NCBI RefSeq assembly: GCF_014204755.1 | Contig: NZ_JACHLZ010000001.1 | Location: 2,728,001-2,792,000 of the forward strand | Reading direction: 5' to 3' | Length of the DNA: 64,000 bases | Source: Brachybacterium aquaticum | GTDB taxonomy: Bacteria > Actinomycetota > Actinomycetes > Actinomycetales > Dermabacteraceae | Shown: positions 39,396 through 48,415 of the stretch, in pieces | Position numbering within the stretch: position 1 is the stretch's first letter | Layout: every line of letters begins with the position of its first letter | Notes under the pieces: model-generated | Seen by the model: the letters and a program-made list of their open reading frames with translations, nothing else | What the model was told of the DNA's origin: nothing | Database searches by the model: none | Position numbers and translations under genes: made by a program

Positions 39396-42020
39396 ATGGC
39401 TCCCTCCCCCGCGTCCGCCGCTGCGCCGAGCCCTGCGCCGCATCGCTTCGACCTCGACGCCGTGGGGGCCGGTCTGCCCGTCGCCGACGCACGGGAGGAG
39501 CTGGAGCAGGCTGCGCGCAGCGGGGCGATGGTGGTCACCGCCCCGCCCGGCACCGGCAAGACCACCCTGGTCCCTCCGCTGGTCGCGAACGTCACGGGCG
39601 GCCTGACCCTGGTCACGCAGCCGCGCCGGGTCGCGGTGCGCGCCGCCGCGCGGCGCCTCGCCTCGCTCGACGGCAGCGCGCTCGGCGGGCCGGTCGGGTT
39701 CACGGTGCGGGGGCAGCGCGAGGTGGGCCCGCAGACGGCGGTCGAGATGCTCACCCCGGGTGTGCTGCTGCGACGCCTGCTGGCCGATCCGTCGCTGCCG
39801 GGGGTCGCCGCGGTCGTGCTCGACGAGGTGCACGAGCGGTCGCTGGAGACGGATCTGCTGCTGGGGATGCTCGCCGAGGCCGGGCAGCTGCGCGAGGACC
39901 TGCTGGTCGGGGCGATGTCCGCGACGCTCGACGCTGCGGCGGTCGCCGAGGTGCTGGACGGTGCGGCGATCGTCGAGGTCCCGAGCGCCCTGCACCCCCT
40001 CACGATCGAGCACGCCCCCTCCCCCGCGCCGCGCCTGGACGCCCGCGGCGTCACCCGCGAGTACCTCGACCATCTCGCCCGCACGGCCGCCCGGGCCCAG
40101 CGCGAGCAGGGCACCGACGCGCTCGTGTTCCTGCCCGGGGCGCGGGAGGCGGACGAGGTGGTGAATCGTCTGCAGGGACTGGTCAGCGCGGGGAGCGACG
40201 AGGTGGAGGTGCTGGCACTGCACGGCCGGCTCCCCGCCGCGCAGCAGGACCGCGCGACCAGCGGGCGCCGCCCCGGCGAGCCGCCCCGGATCGTGGTCTC
40301 CACGGCGCTCGCGGAGTCCTCCCTCACCGTCCCCGGCGTGCACCTGGTGATCGATGCGGGACTGTCCCGCGAGGTGCGGCGCGACCGCGGCCGGGACATG
40401 TCGGGCCTTGTCACCGTCAGCGCCTCCCGCGCCGCGATCGAGCAGCGCGCGGGCCGTGCCGCCCGTCAGGGCCCGGGCCGGGCGGTGCGGGTGTTCTCCG
40501 AGGCGGAGCTCGCGGGCATGCCGGCGCAGTCCCCGCCGGAGATCACGGCCGCGGACCTCACCGATGCGGCGCTGTGGTTGGCCTGCTGGGGCACGCCCCG
40601 CGGCGAGGGTCTGCCGCTGCTGACCCCGCCGCCTGCCGCGGAGATCCGCGCCGCCGAGCAGACCCTCCAGGCCCTGGATCTCGTGGACGACGAGGGCCGC
40701 CCCACCCCGGCCGGGACCCGGGTCGCGCGCCTGCCGATCGGGGTGCGCGAGGCGCGGGCCCTGCTCGAGGGCGCCCGCCGCCTGCCACAGAACAGCACCG
40801 CAGCTCGGCCTGCGGAGATCGCCGCGGAGGTGGTCGCCGCGGTCTCGGACGACCACCGCCCGGCAGGCGCCGACCTTCCGAGACTGCTCACCGACCTGCG
40901 GTCGGGCCGCGTCCCGGGAGCGGAGCGGTGGCGGCGCGAGCGGGACCGTCTCACCCGCCTCGCGTCGGGAGGGACGTCGAGGAGCGGGGCGCCCGAGGAG
41001 CCCGGGATCTCCGCGACCGACCCGGCCGAGCAGGCCGGGGCCGTACTCGCCCTCGCCCGGCCCGAGCGGATCGCGCGCCGGGTCGGCGAGGGGTCGCGCT
41101 CCTACCTGCTCGCTTCCGGCACGCGTGCCGCGCTGCCCGAGGGCAGCGGCCTGCTCGGCGTCGAGTGGCTCGCGGTGTGGGAGGTGCAGCGCGCGGAGGG
41201 GCGGGCGGCCGACGGGACCGGCGCGGTGGTGCGCGCCGCCGCCCCGCTCGCGGAGGCCGACGCCCTCGCTCTCGGTGCCGGGCTGCTAGTCGACGGGCGC
41301 ACCGCCGTGCTCGAGAACGGCACGGTCAGGGCTCGGCGCCGCCGGGCGCTGGGCGCGATCGAGCTGGCCTCCACCCCGGTCGCCGCGACCGCGGAGGACA
41401 CCGTCCCCGCGGTCCTCGCCGCGGTGCGCCGCGACGCGCTCAGCGCGCTGAGCTGGAGCGAGGCGGCAACCTCACTGCGGGCACGGCTTGCACTCGTGCA
41501 TCGCGAACTCGGGGCACCGTGGCCGGCGATGGACGAGGCGGCACTGCTGGACGGGCTCGAGACGTGGCTCGCCCCGCAGCTCTCGGCACGCACCACGCGC
41601 CTGGAGCGGATCGACCTGGTCGCGGGGCTGCGCTCGCTGCTGCCATGGCCGGAGGCGGCGGAGCTGGACTCGCTCGTGCCTGAGCGGCTCGCGGTCCCCT
41701 CGGGGTCCACCGCCCGGATCGACTACCCCGATCCGGAGGACCCGTCGGCCCGGCCGGTGGTGGCGGTGAAGCTGCAGGAGCTGTTCGGGCTCGCCGAGAC
41801 GCCGCGGCTCGTGCGCGGGCGAGTGCCGGTGCTGTTCCACCTGCTCTCCCCGGCCCGTCGGCCGCTCGCGGTCACCGACGACCTGCGCTCCTTCTGGGAC
41901 GGTCCCTACCAGGAGGTGCGCAAGGAGATGCGCGGGCGGTACCCGAAGCATCCTTGGCCGGAGGATCCGTGGACGGCCCCGGCGACCGCCCGCACCACCC
42001 GCGCGCCGCAGCGCCGCTGA
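39396..42020 (+). CDS. hrpB: ATP-dependent helicase HrpB
   Basis: DEAH/RHA-type helicase of the HrpB group; 874 aa. Walker A is APPGTGKTT at about 49-57, and motif II is VVLDEVHERSLETD around 140. Motif VI appears as SRAAIEQRAGRAARQGPGRAVRVF. The HrpB-specific C-terminus contains RLERIDLVAGLRSLLPWPEAAELDSLVP and ends LHLLSPARRPLAVTDDLRSFW-like and YPKHPWPEDPW, which is diagnostic. The ATG at 39396 has GAGGG immediately before it, with no gap, so initiation may be weak or use another start. The biological role of HrpB is still unclear, possibly in RNA turnover. Divergent from the lamin-tail gene. Confidence 0.95.
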   Translation: MAPSPASAAAPSPAPHRFDLDAVGAGLPVADAREELEQAARSGAMVVTAPPGTGKTTLVPPLVANVTGGLTLVTQPRRVAVRAAARRLASLDGSALGGPVGFTVRGQREVGPQTAVEMLTPGVLLRRLLADPSLPGVAAVVLDEVHERSLETDLLLGMLAEAGQLREDLLVGAMSATLDAAAVAEVLDGAAIVEVPSALHPLTIEHAPSPAPRLDARGVTREYLDHLARTAARAQREQGTDALVFLPGAREADEVVNRLQGLVSAGSDEVEVLALHGRLPAAQQDRATSGRRPGEPPRIVVSTALAESSLTVPGVHLVIDAGLSREVRRDRGRDMSGLVTVSASRAAIEQRAGRAARQGPGRAVRVFSEAELAGMPAQSPPEITAADLTDAALWLACWGTPRGEGLPLLTPPPAAEIRAAEQTLQALDLVDDEGRPTPAGTRVARLPIGVREARALLEGARRLPQNSTAARPAEIAAEVVAAVSDDHRPAGADLPRLLTDLRSGRVPGAERWRRERDRLTRLASGGTSRSGAPEEPGISATDPAEQAGAVLALARPERIARRVGEGSRSYLLASGTRAALPEGSGLLGVEWLAVWEVQRAEGRAADGTGAVVRAAAPLAEADALALGAGLLVDGRTAVLENGTVRARRRRALGAIELASTPVAATAEDTVPAVLAAVRRDALSALSWSEAATSLRARLALVHRELGAPWPAMDEAALLDGLETWLAPQLSARTTRLERIDLVAGLRSLLPWPEAAELDSLVPERLAVPSGSTARIDYPDPEDPSARPVVAVKLQELFGLAETPRLVRGRVPVLFHLLSPARRPLAVTDDLRSFWDGPYQEVRKEMRGRYPKHPWPEDPWTAPATARTTRAPQRR

Positions 42021-42053
42021 GAGGAGGGGCTCCGGGACGGGTCGGGGAGCAGC

Positions 42054-42710
42054 TCAGCTGGCGGCCATGATGGTCGTGGTGGTCGTGGTGGCGGCGAGCA
42101 CCGCGGTCATGTCGTCCATGATCCGGCGCACCGCGGCGGCGGCCGGGTGGTCGATGCGCAGCGCCTCGATACGCTGATCGAGCTCGCGGCGCGGGAGGCC
42201 GGGCAGGTCGTCCTTCAGGATGCGGTGGGCGATGCGCATGGCCCGCAGGGTCTCCAGCAGGATCCCGTCCTGCAGGCTGGCGCGGCGCGGGTCCTGCAGG
42301 GCGGCGGCGAGGCGGGCGCGCAGCGCGCGCTCCGCGGTGTCGTCGTGGGTGGGCCAGGAGGTGGTGAACCAGCCGTCCTTGCGCTGCACGACCCCGGCGG
42401 CGGCGAGGCTCTGCCCGATGACCTCGGTGAGGTTCATGGTGCGGTGGCCGATGACGTGCTGGAGGTTCTTGCCGTTCAGCTCGGTGAGCGCGCCGAGGGC
42501 CTGGTCGAGCACGGGCAGGTCGGTGGGCTGGGTGGACAGCACCTGCACCTTCGGGCGGCGCTCGTCCGTGAGCGCGATGCGCTCGCGCAGGGCGAGCTCG
42601 GCGATCGCGGCGGCGGCGAGGGCCTGCTGGCGGTAGGCGGTCGAGTCCTGCTTGCCGGCGTCGGTGGTCAGCAGCAGGAACAGCTCTCCGGGGATCGTGT
42701 GCGTCGTCAT
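42054..42710 (-). CDS. GPP34 (GOLPH3/Vps74-like) family protein
   Basis: A 218-aa, mostly helical protein of the phosphoinositide-binding GPP34 fold, known from eukaryotic Golgi and common in actinobacteria. It begins TIPGELFLLLTTDAGKQDSTAYRQQALAAAAIAELALRERIAL, has the LTELNGKNLQHVIGH segment and the C-terminal LPRRELDQRIEALRIDHPAAAAVRRIM. ATG 42710 follows GAAGGGTGAGG. The last 20 residues include a TTTTTT run before IMAAS. Bacterial function is unknown, perhaps membrane association of a cytoplasmic enzyme. Confidence 0.88.
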   Translation of the reverse strand: MTTHTIPGELFLLLTTDAGKQDSTAYRQQALAAAAIAELALRERIALTDERRPKVQVLSTQPTDLPVLDQALGALTELNGKNLQHVIGHRTMNLTEVIGQSLAAAGVVQRKDGWFTTSWPTHDDTAERALRARLAAALQDPRRASLQDGILLETLRAMRIAHRILKDDLPGLPRRELDQRIEALRIDHPAAAAVRRIMDDMTAVLAATTTTTTIMAAS

Positions 42711-42857
42711 GTCCTCACCCTTCCAGAGGAGCCGCAGGGGGCGTATCCCCCTGAAGTCGACCGCCCGCCCCTACCTCGGCGGGTGCTCAGTCCCGTCTGA
42801 CACCATGCTCCCGTCGCCCCTGCCGGCGACACGAGACCGCGAGCCCGAGAAGAGACC

Positions 42858-43325
42858 ATGCGCCTGTTCCAGACCCCGTCCCGCCTCTACCGCCTACTGG
42901 CCTTCGCCGAGATGGTCACCTGGACCCTGCTGCTGGCGGGGATGTTCCTGAAGTATGTGGTGGGCTCCACCGAGGCGCTGGTGCGCATCGGCGGTTCGGC
43001 GCATGGCTTCGTGTTTCTCTCCTACGTGGTGGCGACGGTGCTGGTCGCGGTCGACCAGCGCTGGAGCCTCGGGCGCCTGGCGCTGGGCCTAGGCTCCGCC
43101 TTCGTCCCCTATCTCACCGTGCCCTTCGAGCGGTGGGCGCACCGCAAGGGCCTGCTCGGCGATGTGTGGCGGCTGCGCGAGGAGCCGGGCCGCACCGCAC
43201 CGGAGAAGCTGGTGGCCTGGGCGCTGCGCCATCCGGTGCTCGCCGTGGTGATCGCCCTGGTCGCGGTCGCGGTGGTGTTCACCGTGCTGCTGCAGCTGGG
43301 CCCGCCTACGCAGTGGTTCTCCTGA
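42858..43325 (+). CDS. DUF3817-family membrane protein
   Basis: A 155-aa protein with three helices of the DUF3817 core: YRLLAFAEMVTWTLLLAGMFLKYVVGS, GSAHGFVFLSYVVATVLVAV and the LALGLGSAFVPYLTVPFERWAHRKGLL segment, ending in an additional helix (VLAVVIALVAVAVVFTVLLQ). The conserved E-x-x-T-W and H-G-F residues are present. ATG 42858 follows GAGAAGAGA. Members are often near transport or efflux genes; here none is clear. Confidence 0.9.
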   Translation: MRLFQTPSRLYRLLAFAEMVTWTLLLAGMFLKYVVGSTEALVRIGGSAHGFVFLSYVVATVLVAVDQRWSLGRLALGLGSAFVPYLTVPFERWAHRKGLLGDVWRLREEPGRTAPEKLVAWALRHPVLAVVIALVAVAVVFTVLLQLGPPTQWFS

Positions 43326-43343
43326 CCTGACCAACCCGGGGCG

Positions 43344-44561
43344 TCACCGGTTCCCGGCCAGCGGGTCGATCCGCACCACCTCCCCGCCGCGCAGGTGGAG
43401 CCGGTCCAGGTCCGCCACGGGCACCGCCCGGGACAGGCGCGGGGTCTGTGGCTGATCAGGCTCAGGCGGCAGCGCCTCCCCGAAGCACACCCCGCAGCCC
43501 TGCACGGCGAGGGCCTGGGAGCGGCGCGCCTCCCACTCGATCTGCGCGGCCTGCGAGGCGCGGATCCACGGCCCGCCGACGGGTCGGCACGGATCCTCGC
43601 AGTCCTCGCCCTGCAGCGGGCAGTGGATCGGCCGGGCCGTGACCAGCACCGGCAGACCCTCCAGAAGCGGCACCCGCGGATCCGTGCCGGTGGGAATCAC
43701 GTCCAGGCCCCGCGGACCGATACGCACCGCCGCCGGCTGACCGAACTCGCGCGCGACGGCCAGGGCGCTCTCGAGGGCCTGGTCGGGATGCGCGGCGAGC
43801 AGGTCCTCGCGCACGGCGACGGCCGGCTCGAACCAGTCCCGGCGGGTGCCCACCAGGGCGCCCCGCCCCACCATCCCGCCGCGAGCGCGCAGGGCGGCGG
43901 CGACGGCGGGGAGCCGGAACCAGCCGCGGCGCGGGGACAGCGGCGGGCGCCGGCCGCCCTCTCCCGGCGCGCCGACCTGCAGACCCTCCCGGCTCGGGCG
44001 CACGGCGGGCTCCTCGGCGGGGGTCCGCGGCGCCATCGGGGAGCGACGTCCGGAGAGATCCCCGACCGGCGTCCCCTCCAGCGCGGTGGAGGGCAGGACC
44101 GGGCCGAGCGCGGGGACGACGAGCCAGGTGTGCTCGAGCTCGAGGGGCGGACGATCCCGCAGGGTGCGGCGCACGCGCTCAGGCTGCGGCGGGGAGGTCG
44201 GCGGCCGACGGCGGAAGGCGTCCTCGTCCCACCCGTCCTCGTCCATCCCGTCGAAGTCCATCCCGTCGTCGTCCCACGGGCCGTCGTCCACCCCGTCGGC
44301 CGGATCCGGCCAGTCTGCCGCATCCCCGGCGCTGCCGGGATCGACGAGCAGCAGCGGGTCCGCGCTCGCGGTGATCATGCCGAGGCCGGGCAGGGACAGC
44401 TCGATCAGCTGGTCGCGCCAGGTCGCGGCGTGCTCGTCCTCGGCCCCGGCGCGGCCGTCGGCGGAACTGCGACCGAGCCGCCCGGAGGGGGCGGCCATGT
44501 CACCGGGACCGAGCGGGCCGCAATGCTCGTCGTGCTGGGGGTGGCGGTTCTGATCGTGCAT
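43344..44561 (-). CDS. Hypothetical protein with acidic region and two cysteine pairs
   Basis: From ATG 44561 (GAAGG upstream) it is 405 aa. I do not recognise a family. Residues 1-55 are His/Asp-rich (MHDQNRHPQHDEHC), followed by a strongly acidic stretch with DDDGMDFDGMDEDGWDED at about 90-110. The C-terminal third contains two Cys clusters, CPLQGEDCEDPC and GCGVCFG, which could bind a metal. The end RLHLRGGEVVRIDPLAGNR looks folded. It converges on DUF3817 and is divergent from RlmC, without an operon. The upstream open frame to 45068 is spacer. Confidence 0.6.
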   Translation of the reverse strand: MHDQNRHPQHDEHCGPLGPGDMAAPSGRLGRSSADGRAGAEDEHAATWRDQLIELSLPGLGMITASADPLLLVDPGSAGDAADWPDPADGVDDGPWDDDGMDFDGMDEDGWDEDAFRRRPPTSPPQPERVRRTLRDRPPLELEHTWLVVPALGPVLPSTALEGTPVGDLSGRRSPMAPRTPAEEPAVRPSREGLQVGAPGEGGRRPPLSPRRGWFRLPAVAAALRARGGMVGRGALVGTRRDWFEPAVAVREDLLAAHPDQALESALAVAREFGQPAAVRIGPRGLDVIPTGTDPRVPLLEGLPVLVTARPIHCPLQGEDCEDPCRPVGGPWIRASQAAQIEWEARRSQALAVQGCGVCFGEALPPEPDQPQTPRLSRAVPVADLDRLHLRGGEVVRIDPLAGNR

Positions 44562-44808
44562 GTCTCTGGCCTTCCGAGAAGGGCCGCGCGGGCCGTCTGA
44601 CCGGATGGGCGGTCGCCCTCCGGCCGGGTCTTCCTCGACGGGCACCGGGGACGGTTCCGGTTGCCGCGCGGCCTCTGCCGAGGAAGTCCGGCCGCGTCTC
44701 GTGACCCGTCTGCGACGGTACCCACGGGGTCCGACAGACGAACCGGTCGCCCTGCGCCCGCGCTCCTCTGCCCGCCCTACCCCCGCCCCGCACCGGCGGG
44801 GCGCCTCG

Positions 44809-44814
44809 TAGACT
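44809..44814 (+). promoter_or_regulatory. -10 element of a probable leaderless transcript
   Basis: TAGACT lies 6 nt before GTG 44821, with no ribosome site. The intergenic region upstream (44562-44808) shows no other feature. Confidence 0.5.
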
Positions 44815-44820
44815 CCTCGG

Positions 44821-46020
44821 GTGCGCTGCCCCCATTTCGACTCCGGTGCGTGCAGGTCCTGCACGCTGCTGGACCTGCCGCGTCCACGGCAGCTGCGCGA
44901 GGGCACCGGCCGCGTCGAGGCGCTGCTCGCCCCGCACCTGGCCCCCGGGGTGTCCTGGGACGCGCCGATCCTCGGCCCGGAGGCGGGCTTCCGCGCTCGC
45001 GGCAAGATGGCCGTCGGCGGCACCGCCCAGGACCCGGTCCTCACCCTGCCCGGCCAGAGCGCCGGCACCGACCTGTGCGACTGCCCGCTCTACCCGGACG
45101 GGGTCGAGGAGGTCCTGGACGGGGTGAAGGCCCTGATCCGTCGCGCCCAGGTCCCGCCCTATGACGTGGCCCGCCGCCGTGGCGAGATCAAGAACGTGCT
45201 GGTCACCGCCTCACCGGACGGGGAGCACCTGCTCCGCCTCGTGCTGCGCAGCGAGAAGGCCCTGCCCCGGCTCCGCGAGCACCTGCCGCGGCTGCTCGAG
45301 GCGCATCCCTCGATCGTGTCCGTCAGCGCGAACATCCACCCCGAGCACACCACCCGCGTCGAGGGCGACACCGAGATCGCCCTCGCCGGCACCAGACGCC
45401 TCGCCGTGCGCACCGGGGACGTCACGCTGTTCTCCCGCCCGCAGTCGTTCCTGCAGACCAACACCGAGGTCGCCGCGCAGCTGTACCGGCAGGGGGCGAC
45501 CTGGGCGACGGAGCTGCTCACCCCGAGCAGCGAGGAGCAGGCGCCGCGCGTCTGGGACCTGTACTGCGGCCTGGGAGGCTTCGCCCTCCACCTCGCCCGC
45601 GCACTGCCCGCCGCGCACGTGACCGGCGTGGAGGTCTCCGCCCAGGCGATCGACGGGGCCCGCGAGGGCGCCGCGCACCTGAGTCTTGCGAACACGACCT
45701 TCCTCGCGGACGACGCGACCGCCTGGGCCGCGCGCGAGGCGGAGCGCTCCGGCGCCCCGGAACTGGTGGTCGTGAACCCGCCGCGTCGCGGACTGGGCGC
45801 GGAGCTGGCAGGCTGGCTCGAGCGCTCCGGGGTCCGCGACGTCCTCTACTCCTCCTGCAACCCCACCACCCTGGCGACCGATCTCGCCGCGATGCCGTCG
45901 CTGCGCATCACGGCCGGTCGCTACGTCGACATGTTCCCGCACACCGAGCACGCCGAGGTGATCGTGCGCCTGCGTCGTCAGGACGCCGCGCCCCACCGAG
46001 GCGAGGAAGGCACTCCATGA
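44821..46020 (+). CDS. rlmC: 23S rRNA (uracil-5-)-methyltransferase, RlmC/RumB-like
   Basis: Methylates U747 of 23S rRNA using S-adenosylmethionine in the family. It is 399 aa with GTG start. The iron-sulfur cysteines are CPHFDSGACRSC at 3-14 and CDCP near residue 90. The SAM site is VWDLYCGLGGFALHLA, the catalytic Cys is in DVLYSSCNPTTLATDL, and the C-terminal VDMFPHTEHAEVIVRL is shared by the TrmA/RumA group. Its stop overlaps the ATG of an SRPBCC gene (46017-46020), starting a three-gene overlapping operon. Assignment to RlmC rather than RlmD is by length and N-terminal Cys pattern. Confidence 0.93.
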   Translation: MRCPHFDSGACRSCTLLDLPRPRQLREGTGRVEALLAPHLAPGVSWDAPILGPEAGFRARGKMAVGGTAQDPVLTLPGQSAGTDLCDCPLYPDGVEEVLDGVKALIRRAQVPPYDVARRRGEIKNVLVTASPDGEHLLRLVLRSEKALPRLREHLPRLLEAHPSIVSVSANIHPEHTTRVEGDTEIALAGTRRLAVRTGDVTLFSRPQSFLQTNTEVAAQLYRQGATWATELLTPSSEEQAPRVWDLYCGLGGFALHLARALPAAHVTGVEVSAQAIDGAREGAAHLSLANTTFLADDATAWAAREAERSGAPELVVVNPPRRGLGAELAGWLERSGVRDVLYSSCNPTTLATDLAAMPSLRITAGRYVDMFPHTEHAEVIVRLRRQDAAPHRGEEGTP

Positions 46021-46718
46021 CCACCGCCCCCACCCAGCAGCTGACCGCCGTCACCCGCACCGTCGCCCCCGCCAAGCGCGGCAACGACGTGATCCTCTCC
46101 CAGACCTTCGACGTCGCCCCCGAGGCGCTGTGGGAGGCGCTGACCACCGCCGAGCGCCTGGCCCGCTGGTTCGGCCGCGCGAGCGGCGACGTGGTCCCCG
46201 GTGGCCGCTACGAGCTGCCCGACATGGAGACCCACGGGACTCTGAAGGAGGTCGACCCGCCCCGTCGGGCGCTGCTGACCTGGGAGTTCGGCAAGAGCTC
46301 GAGCGACCTCGAGCTGCGCGTCGAGCCCGCGACCGAGGAGACCGACGCAGAGGAGATCGGCGCAGAGGAGACCGACGCCGAGGAGACCGACGCCTTCCCG
46401 GCGACCCGCAGCACCCTCACCCTGCGCCACAACGTCCCGGCCGACGCCCACTGGGCGACCTTCGGCCCCGCCGCGACCGGCTGCTCCTGGGATGCGGCGC
46501 TGTACGGCTTGACTCTGCACCTCGAGGACGCGGGCGCGGACCTGCTGCCGCGGCTGAGCCGGTTCGCCGGCTCCTCCGAGGGCGCCGAGTTCACGCGCGC
46601 CACGGCGGATGCCTGGTACGAGGCGCACGTCGCCGCGGGCGCCGACCGCAAGCCGGCCCGCAAGGCATCGGTGCGCACCGCCGCCTTCTACCTCGGCGAG
46701 GAGATCGACCTGCCGTGA
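46017..46718 (+). CDS. SRPBCC/AHSA1-like protein with acidic tandem repeat
   Basis: A 233-aa START-like protein: VILSQTFDVAPEALWEALTTAERLARWFGRASGDVVPGGRYELPD is typical of AHSA1/activator-of-Hsp90-like domains, with THGTLKEVDPPRRALLTWEF following. Between strands it has four copies of an EETDA pentapeptide (46335-46394), and then RSTLTLRHNVPADAHWATFGPA resumes the domain. The C-terminus is longer than usual (AHVAAGADRKPARKAS). Overlaps RlmC by 4 bp and asparaginase by 4 bp (46715-46718), so it is translated with them. The function is ligand binding of an unknown kind. Confidence 0.88.
   Translation: MTTAPTQQLTAVTRTVAPAKRGNDVILSQTFDVAPEALWEALTTAERLARWFGRASGDVVPGGRYELPDMETHGTLKEVDPPRRALLTWEFGKSSSDLELRVEPATEETDAEEIGAEETDAEETDAFPATRSTLTLRHNVPADAHWATFGPAATGCSWDAALYGLTLHLEDAGADLLPRLSRFAGSSEGAEFTRATADAWYEAHVAAGADRKPARKASVRTAAFYLGEEIDLP
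46335..46394 (+). repeat. Four tandem 15-bp units in the SRPBCC gene
   Basis: GAGGAGACCGACGCA-type units at 46335, 46350, 46365 and 46380 encode EETDA, EEIGA, EETDA and EETDA. The last two copies are identical, so they may be recent and length-variable. Confidence 0.85.
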
Positions 46719-47722
46719 CCGCGACCGTGGCGGTGCTGTCCCTCGGCGGCACCATCTTCATGTCCCAGGACGGCGAGGGCGACAACGCCCGACCCGACGA
46801 CGGCGCCGCCGCCCGGCTGCTGGCGACCCTCGCGGGCGATGTGCAGCTGCTGCCCGAGACGCTCGCGAACACGTCCTCCTCCGACGTGCGCCCCCACCAC
46901 CTCGCCGCGGTCCTGGACCGGGCGCGCGCCGTGGTGGACGCCGGGGCCGACGGGGTGGTCCTCACCCACGGCACCGACACCCTGGAGGAGTCCGCGTTCC
47001 TGCTCGAGCGGTACTGGGACCGCGAGGCGCCGCTCGTGGTCACCGGGGCGATGCGCCCGGCCAGCGATGTGGGGGCCGACGGGCCGGCGAACCTGCGCGA
47101 CGCGGTGCGGACGGTCACCGCGCCGTCGGCCCGGGGCCTCGGTGTGCTCGTGGTGTTCGACGGGCATGCGCATCGGGCCGACGAGGTCACCAAGTCCTCG
47201 TCCCGCTCCGTCTCGGCCTTCTCCTCCGCGCCGACGGGGCCGCTCGGGATCGTCGAGGCGCACGACCTGCACCTGCTGCAGGCCCCGCGACCCCGCGTCG
47301 CGCAGATCGGCGGGACGCTCCCGGACCGCTTCCCGCCGGTGCCGCTGCTGATCGCGGGCCTGGACGAGGACCTGGAGCTGCTGGACCACGTCCCCTCCGC
47401 GCAGCTCGCGGGTCTCCTGATCGCCGGGGTGGGGATGGGGCACGTCTCCCCCGCCGCGATGCCGCGGCTGCGCGCCCTGCTGGAGGCGGGCACGCCCGTG
47501 GTGGTCGCGACCCGCATCCCCTCGGGCGGCACCTCCACCCACCACTACGCCTACCCGGGCTCGGAGGTGGACCTGCTGGAGGCCGGGGCGACCATGGCCG
47601 GGCTGCTGCCCCCGCAGAAGGCGCGGCTCCTGCTCCAGACGCACCTCGGCGCCGCCCGGGAGAGCGGCGCCGAGGTCACGACCGAGGGCGTGCGGGAGCT
47701 GTTCGCCCCCTTCGCCAGCTGA
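46715..47722 (+). CDS. ansA: L-asparaginase
   Basis: Hydrolyses asparagine to aspartate and ammonia; 335 aa, no signal peptide, so cytoplasmic type. GTG 46715 sits inside the stop of the SRPBCC gene. The first active-site threonine is in VLSLGGTIFMS (about residue 14) and the second in VVLTHGTDTLEESAFLL, with Lys in DEVTKSSSRSVSAF. The subunit-interface end matches the asparaginase/glutaminase family. The full upstream open frame from 46130 belongs to the overlapping gene. Third gene of the RlmC operon. Confidence 0.92.
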   Translation: MTATVAVLSLGGTIFMSQDGEGDNARPDDGAAARLLATLAGDVQLLPETLANTSSSDVRPHHLAAVLDRARAVVDAGADGVVLTHGTDTLEESAFLLERYWDREAPLVVTGAMRPASDVGADGPANLRDAVRTVTAPSARGLGVLVVFDGHAHRADEVTKSSSRSVSAFSSAPTGPLGIVEAHDLHLLQAPRPRVAQIGGTLPDRFPPVPLLIAGLDEDLELLDHVPSAQLAGLLIAGVGMGHVSPAAMPRLRALLEAGTPVVVATRIPSGGTSTHHYAYPGSEVDLLEAGATMAGLLPPQKARLLLQTHLGAARESGAEVTTEGVRELFAPFAS

Positions 47723-47756
47723 CGCTGCAGCAGGTGCTGCTGAGCGAAGAGCCTGG

Positions 47757-48182
47757 TCAGACGGCCTGCGTGAAGCAGAACGGGTGGCCGGCGGGGTCGA
47801 CGTAGACCCGGAAGCTGCCCGACGCCGAGGGCTGGTGGTCGTGCACGGTGGCGCCGAGGGCCAGGGCCCGCGGCTCGGCGGCGTCGATGTCGGTGACGGA
47901 GAGGTCCAGGTGGAACTGCTGGGGGTGCGACCCGGTGGGCCAGGTGGGGCGCTGGAAGTCGTCGATGCGCTGGAAGGCGAGGGAGGGCTGGCCGCCCGGC
48001 TCGTCGGCGCTGACGCGGCCGCCGGGCGGGAGCAGCTCCGCCCAGTCGGCGTCGCTGCCCTCCTCGACCCGCCAGCCCAGCAGCTTTGCGTAGAAGGTGG
48101 CCAGCTGGAGGGCGTCGGGGCAGTCGAGGACGGTGAGATCGAGGGCGGGGACGACGGGCTCGGTGTCGAGGTTCTCCATCAT
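47757..48182 (-). CDS. VOC-family (glyoxalase-like) protein
   Basis: A 141-aa two-module beta-alpha-beta-beta-beta metal-binding fold. It reads [40 protein letters not shown], then [25 protein letters not shown] and a final [15 protein letters not shown], the usual VOC ending. A metal His/Glu set cannot be assigned with confidence, and the function may be ring cleavage, isomerisation or drug binding. The start at ATG 48182 is chosen because TACCGT lies 6 nt upstream. It converges on the asparaginase gene. Confidence 0.88.
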   Translation of the reverse strand: MMENLDTEPVVPALDLTVLDCPDALQLATFYAKLLGWRVEEGSDADWAELLPPGGRVSADEPGGQPSLAFQRIDDFQRPTWPTGSHPQQFHLDLSVTDIDAAEPRALALGATVHDHQPSASGSFRVYVDPAGHPFCFTQAV

Positions 48183-48188
48183 GGCCCC

Positions 48189-48194
48189 ACGGTA
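48189..48194 (-). promoter_or_regulatory. -10 element of a probable leaderless transcript
   Basis: TACCGT on the minus strand ends 6 nt before ATG 48182. No ribosome site is visible between them. Confidence 0.45.
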
Positions 48195-48415
48195 GGAGGC
48201 CCCGGGCCCCACGGGAAGCACATCCGGCAGGACACGCGCGTGTCCGCATGCCGTCGGCCGCGCCCGCCCCACCGCGCCTGCCCCACTTCCCGGCCCCGCC
48301 CGCCCCGTCGGCCGCCCGTGTCCGCCCAGGGCGGAGCGCCCGGACCACCACCGCACGCGCGTCGGTGACAGACTGGGGCAGTGCCGTCTGCCATCGACCC
48401 TCGAAAGGTGAAGTG

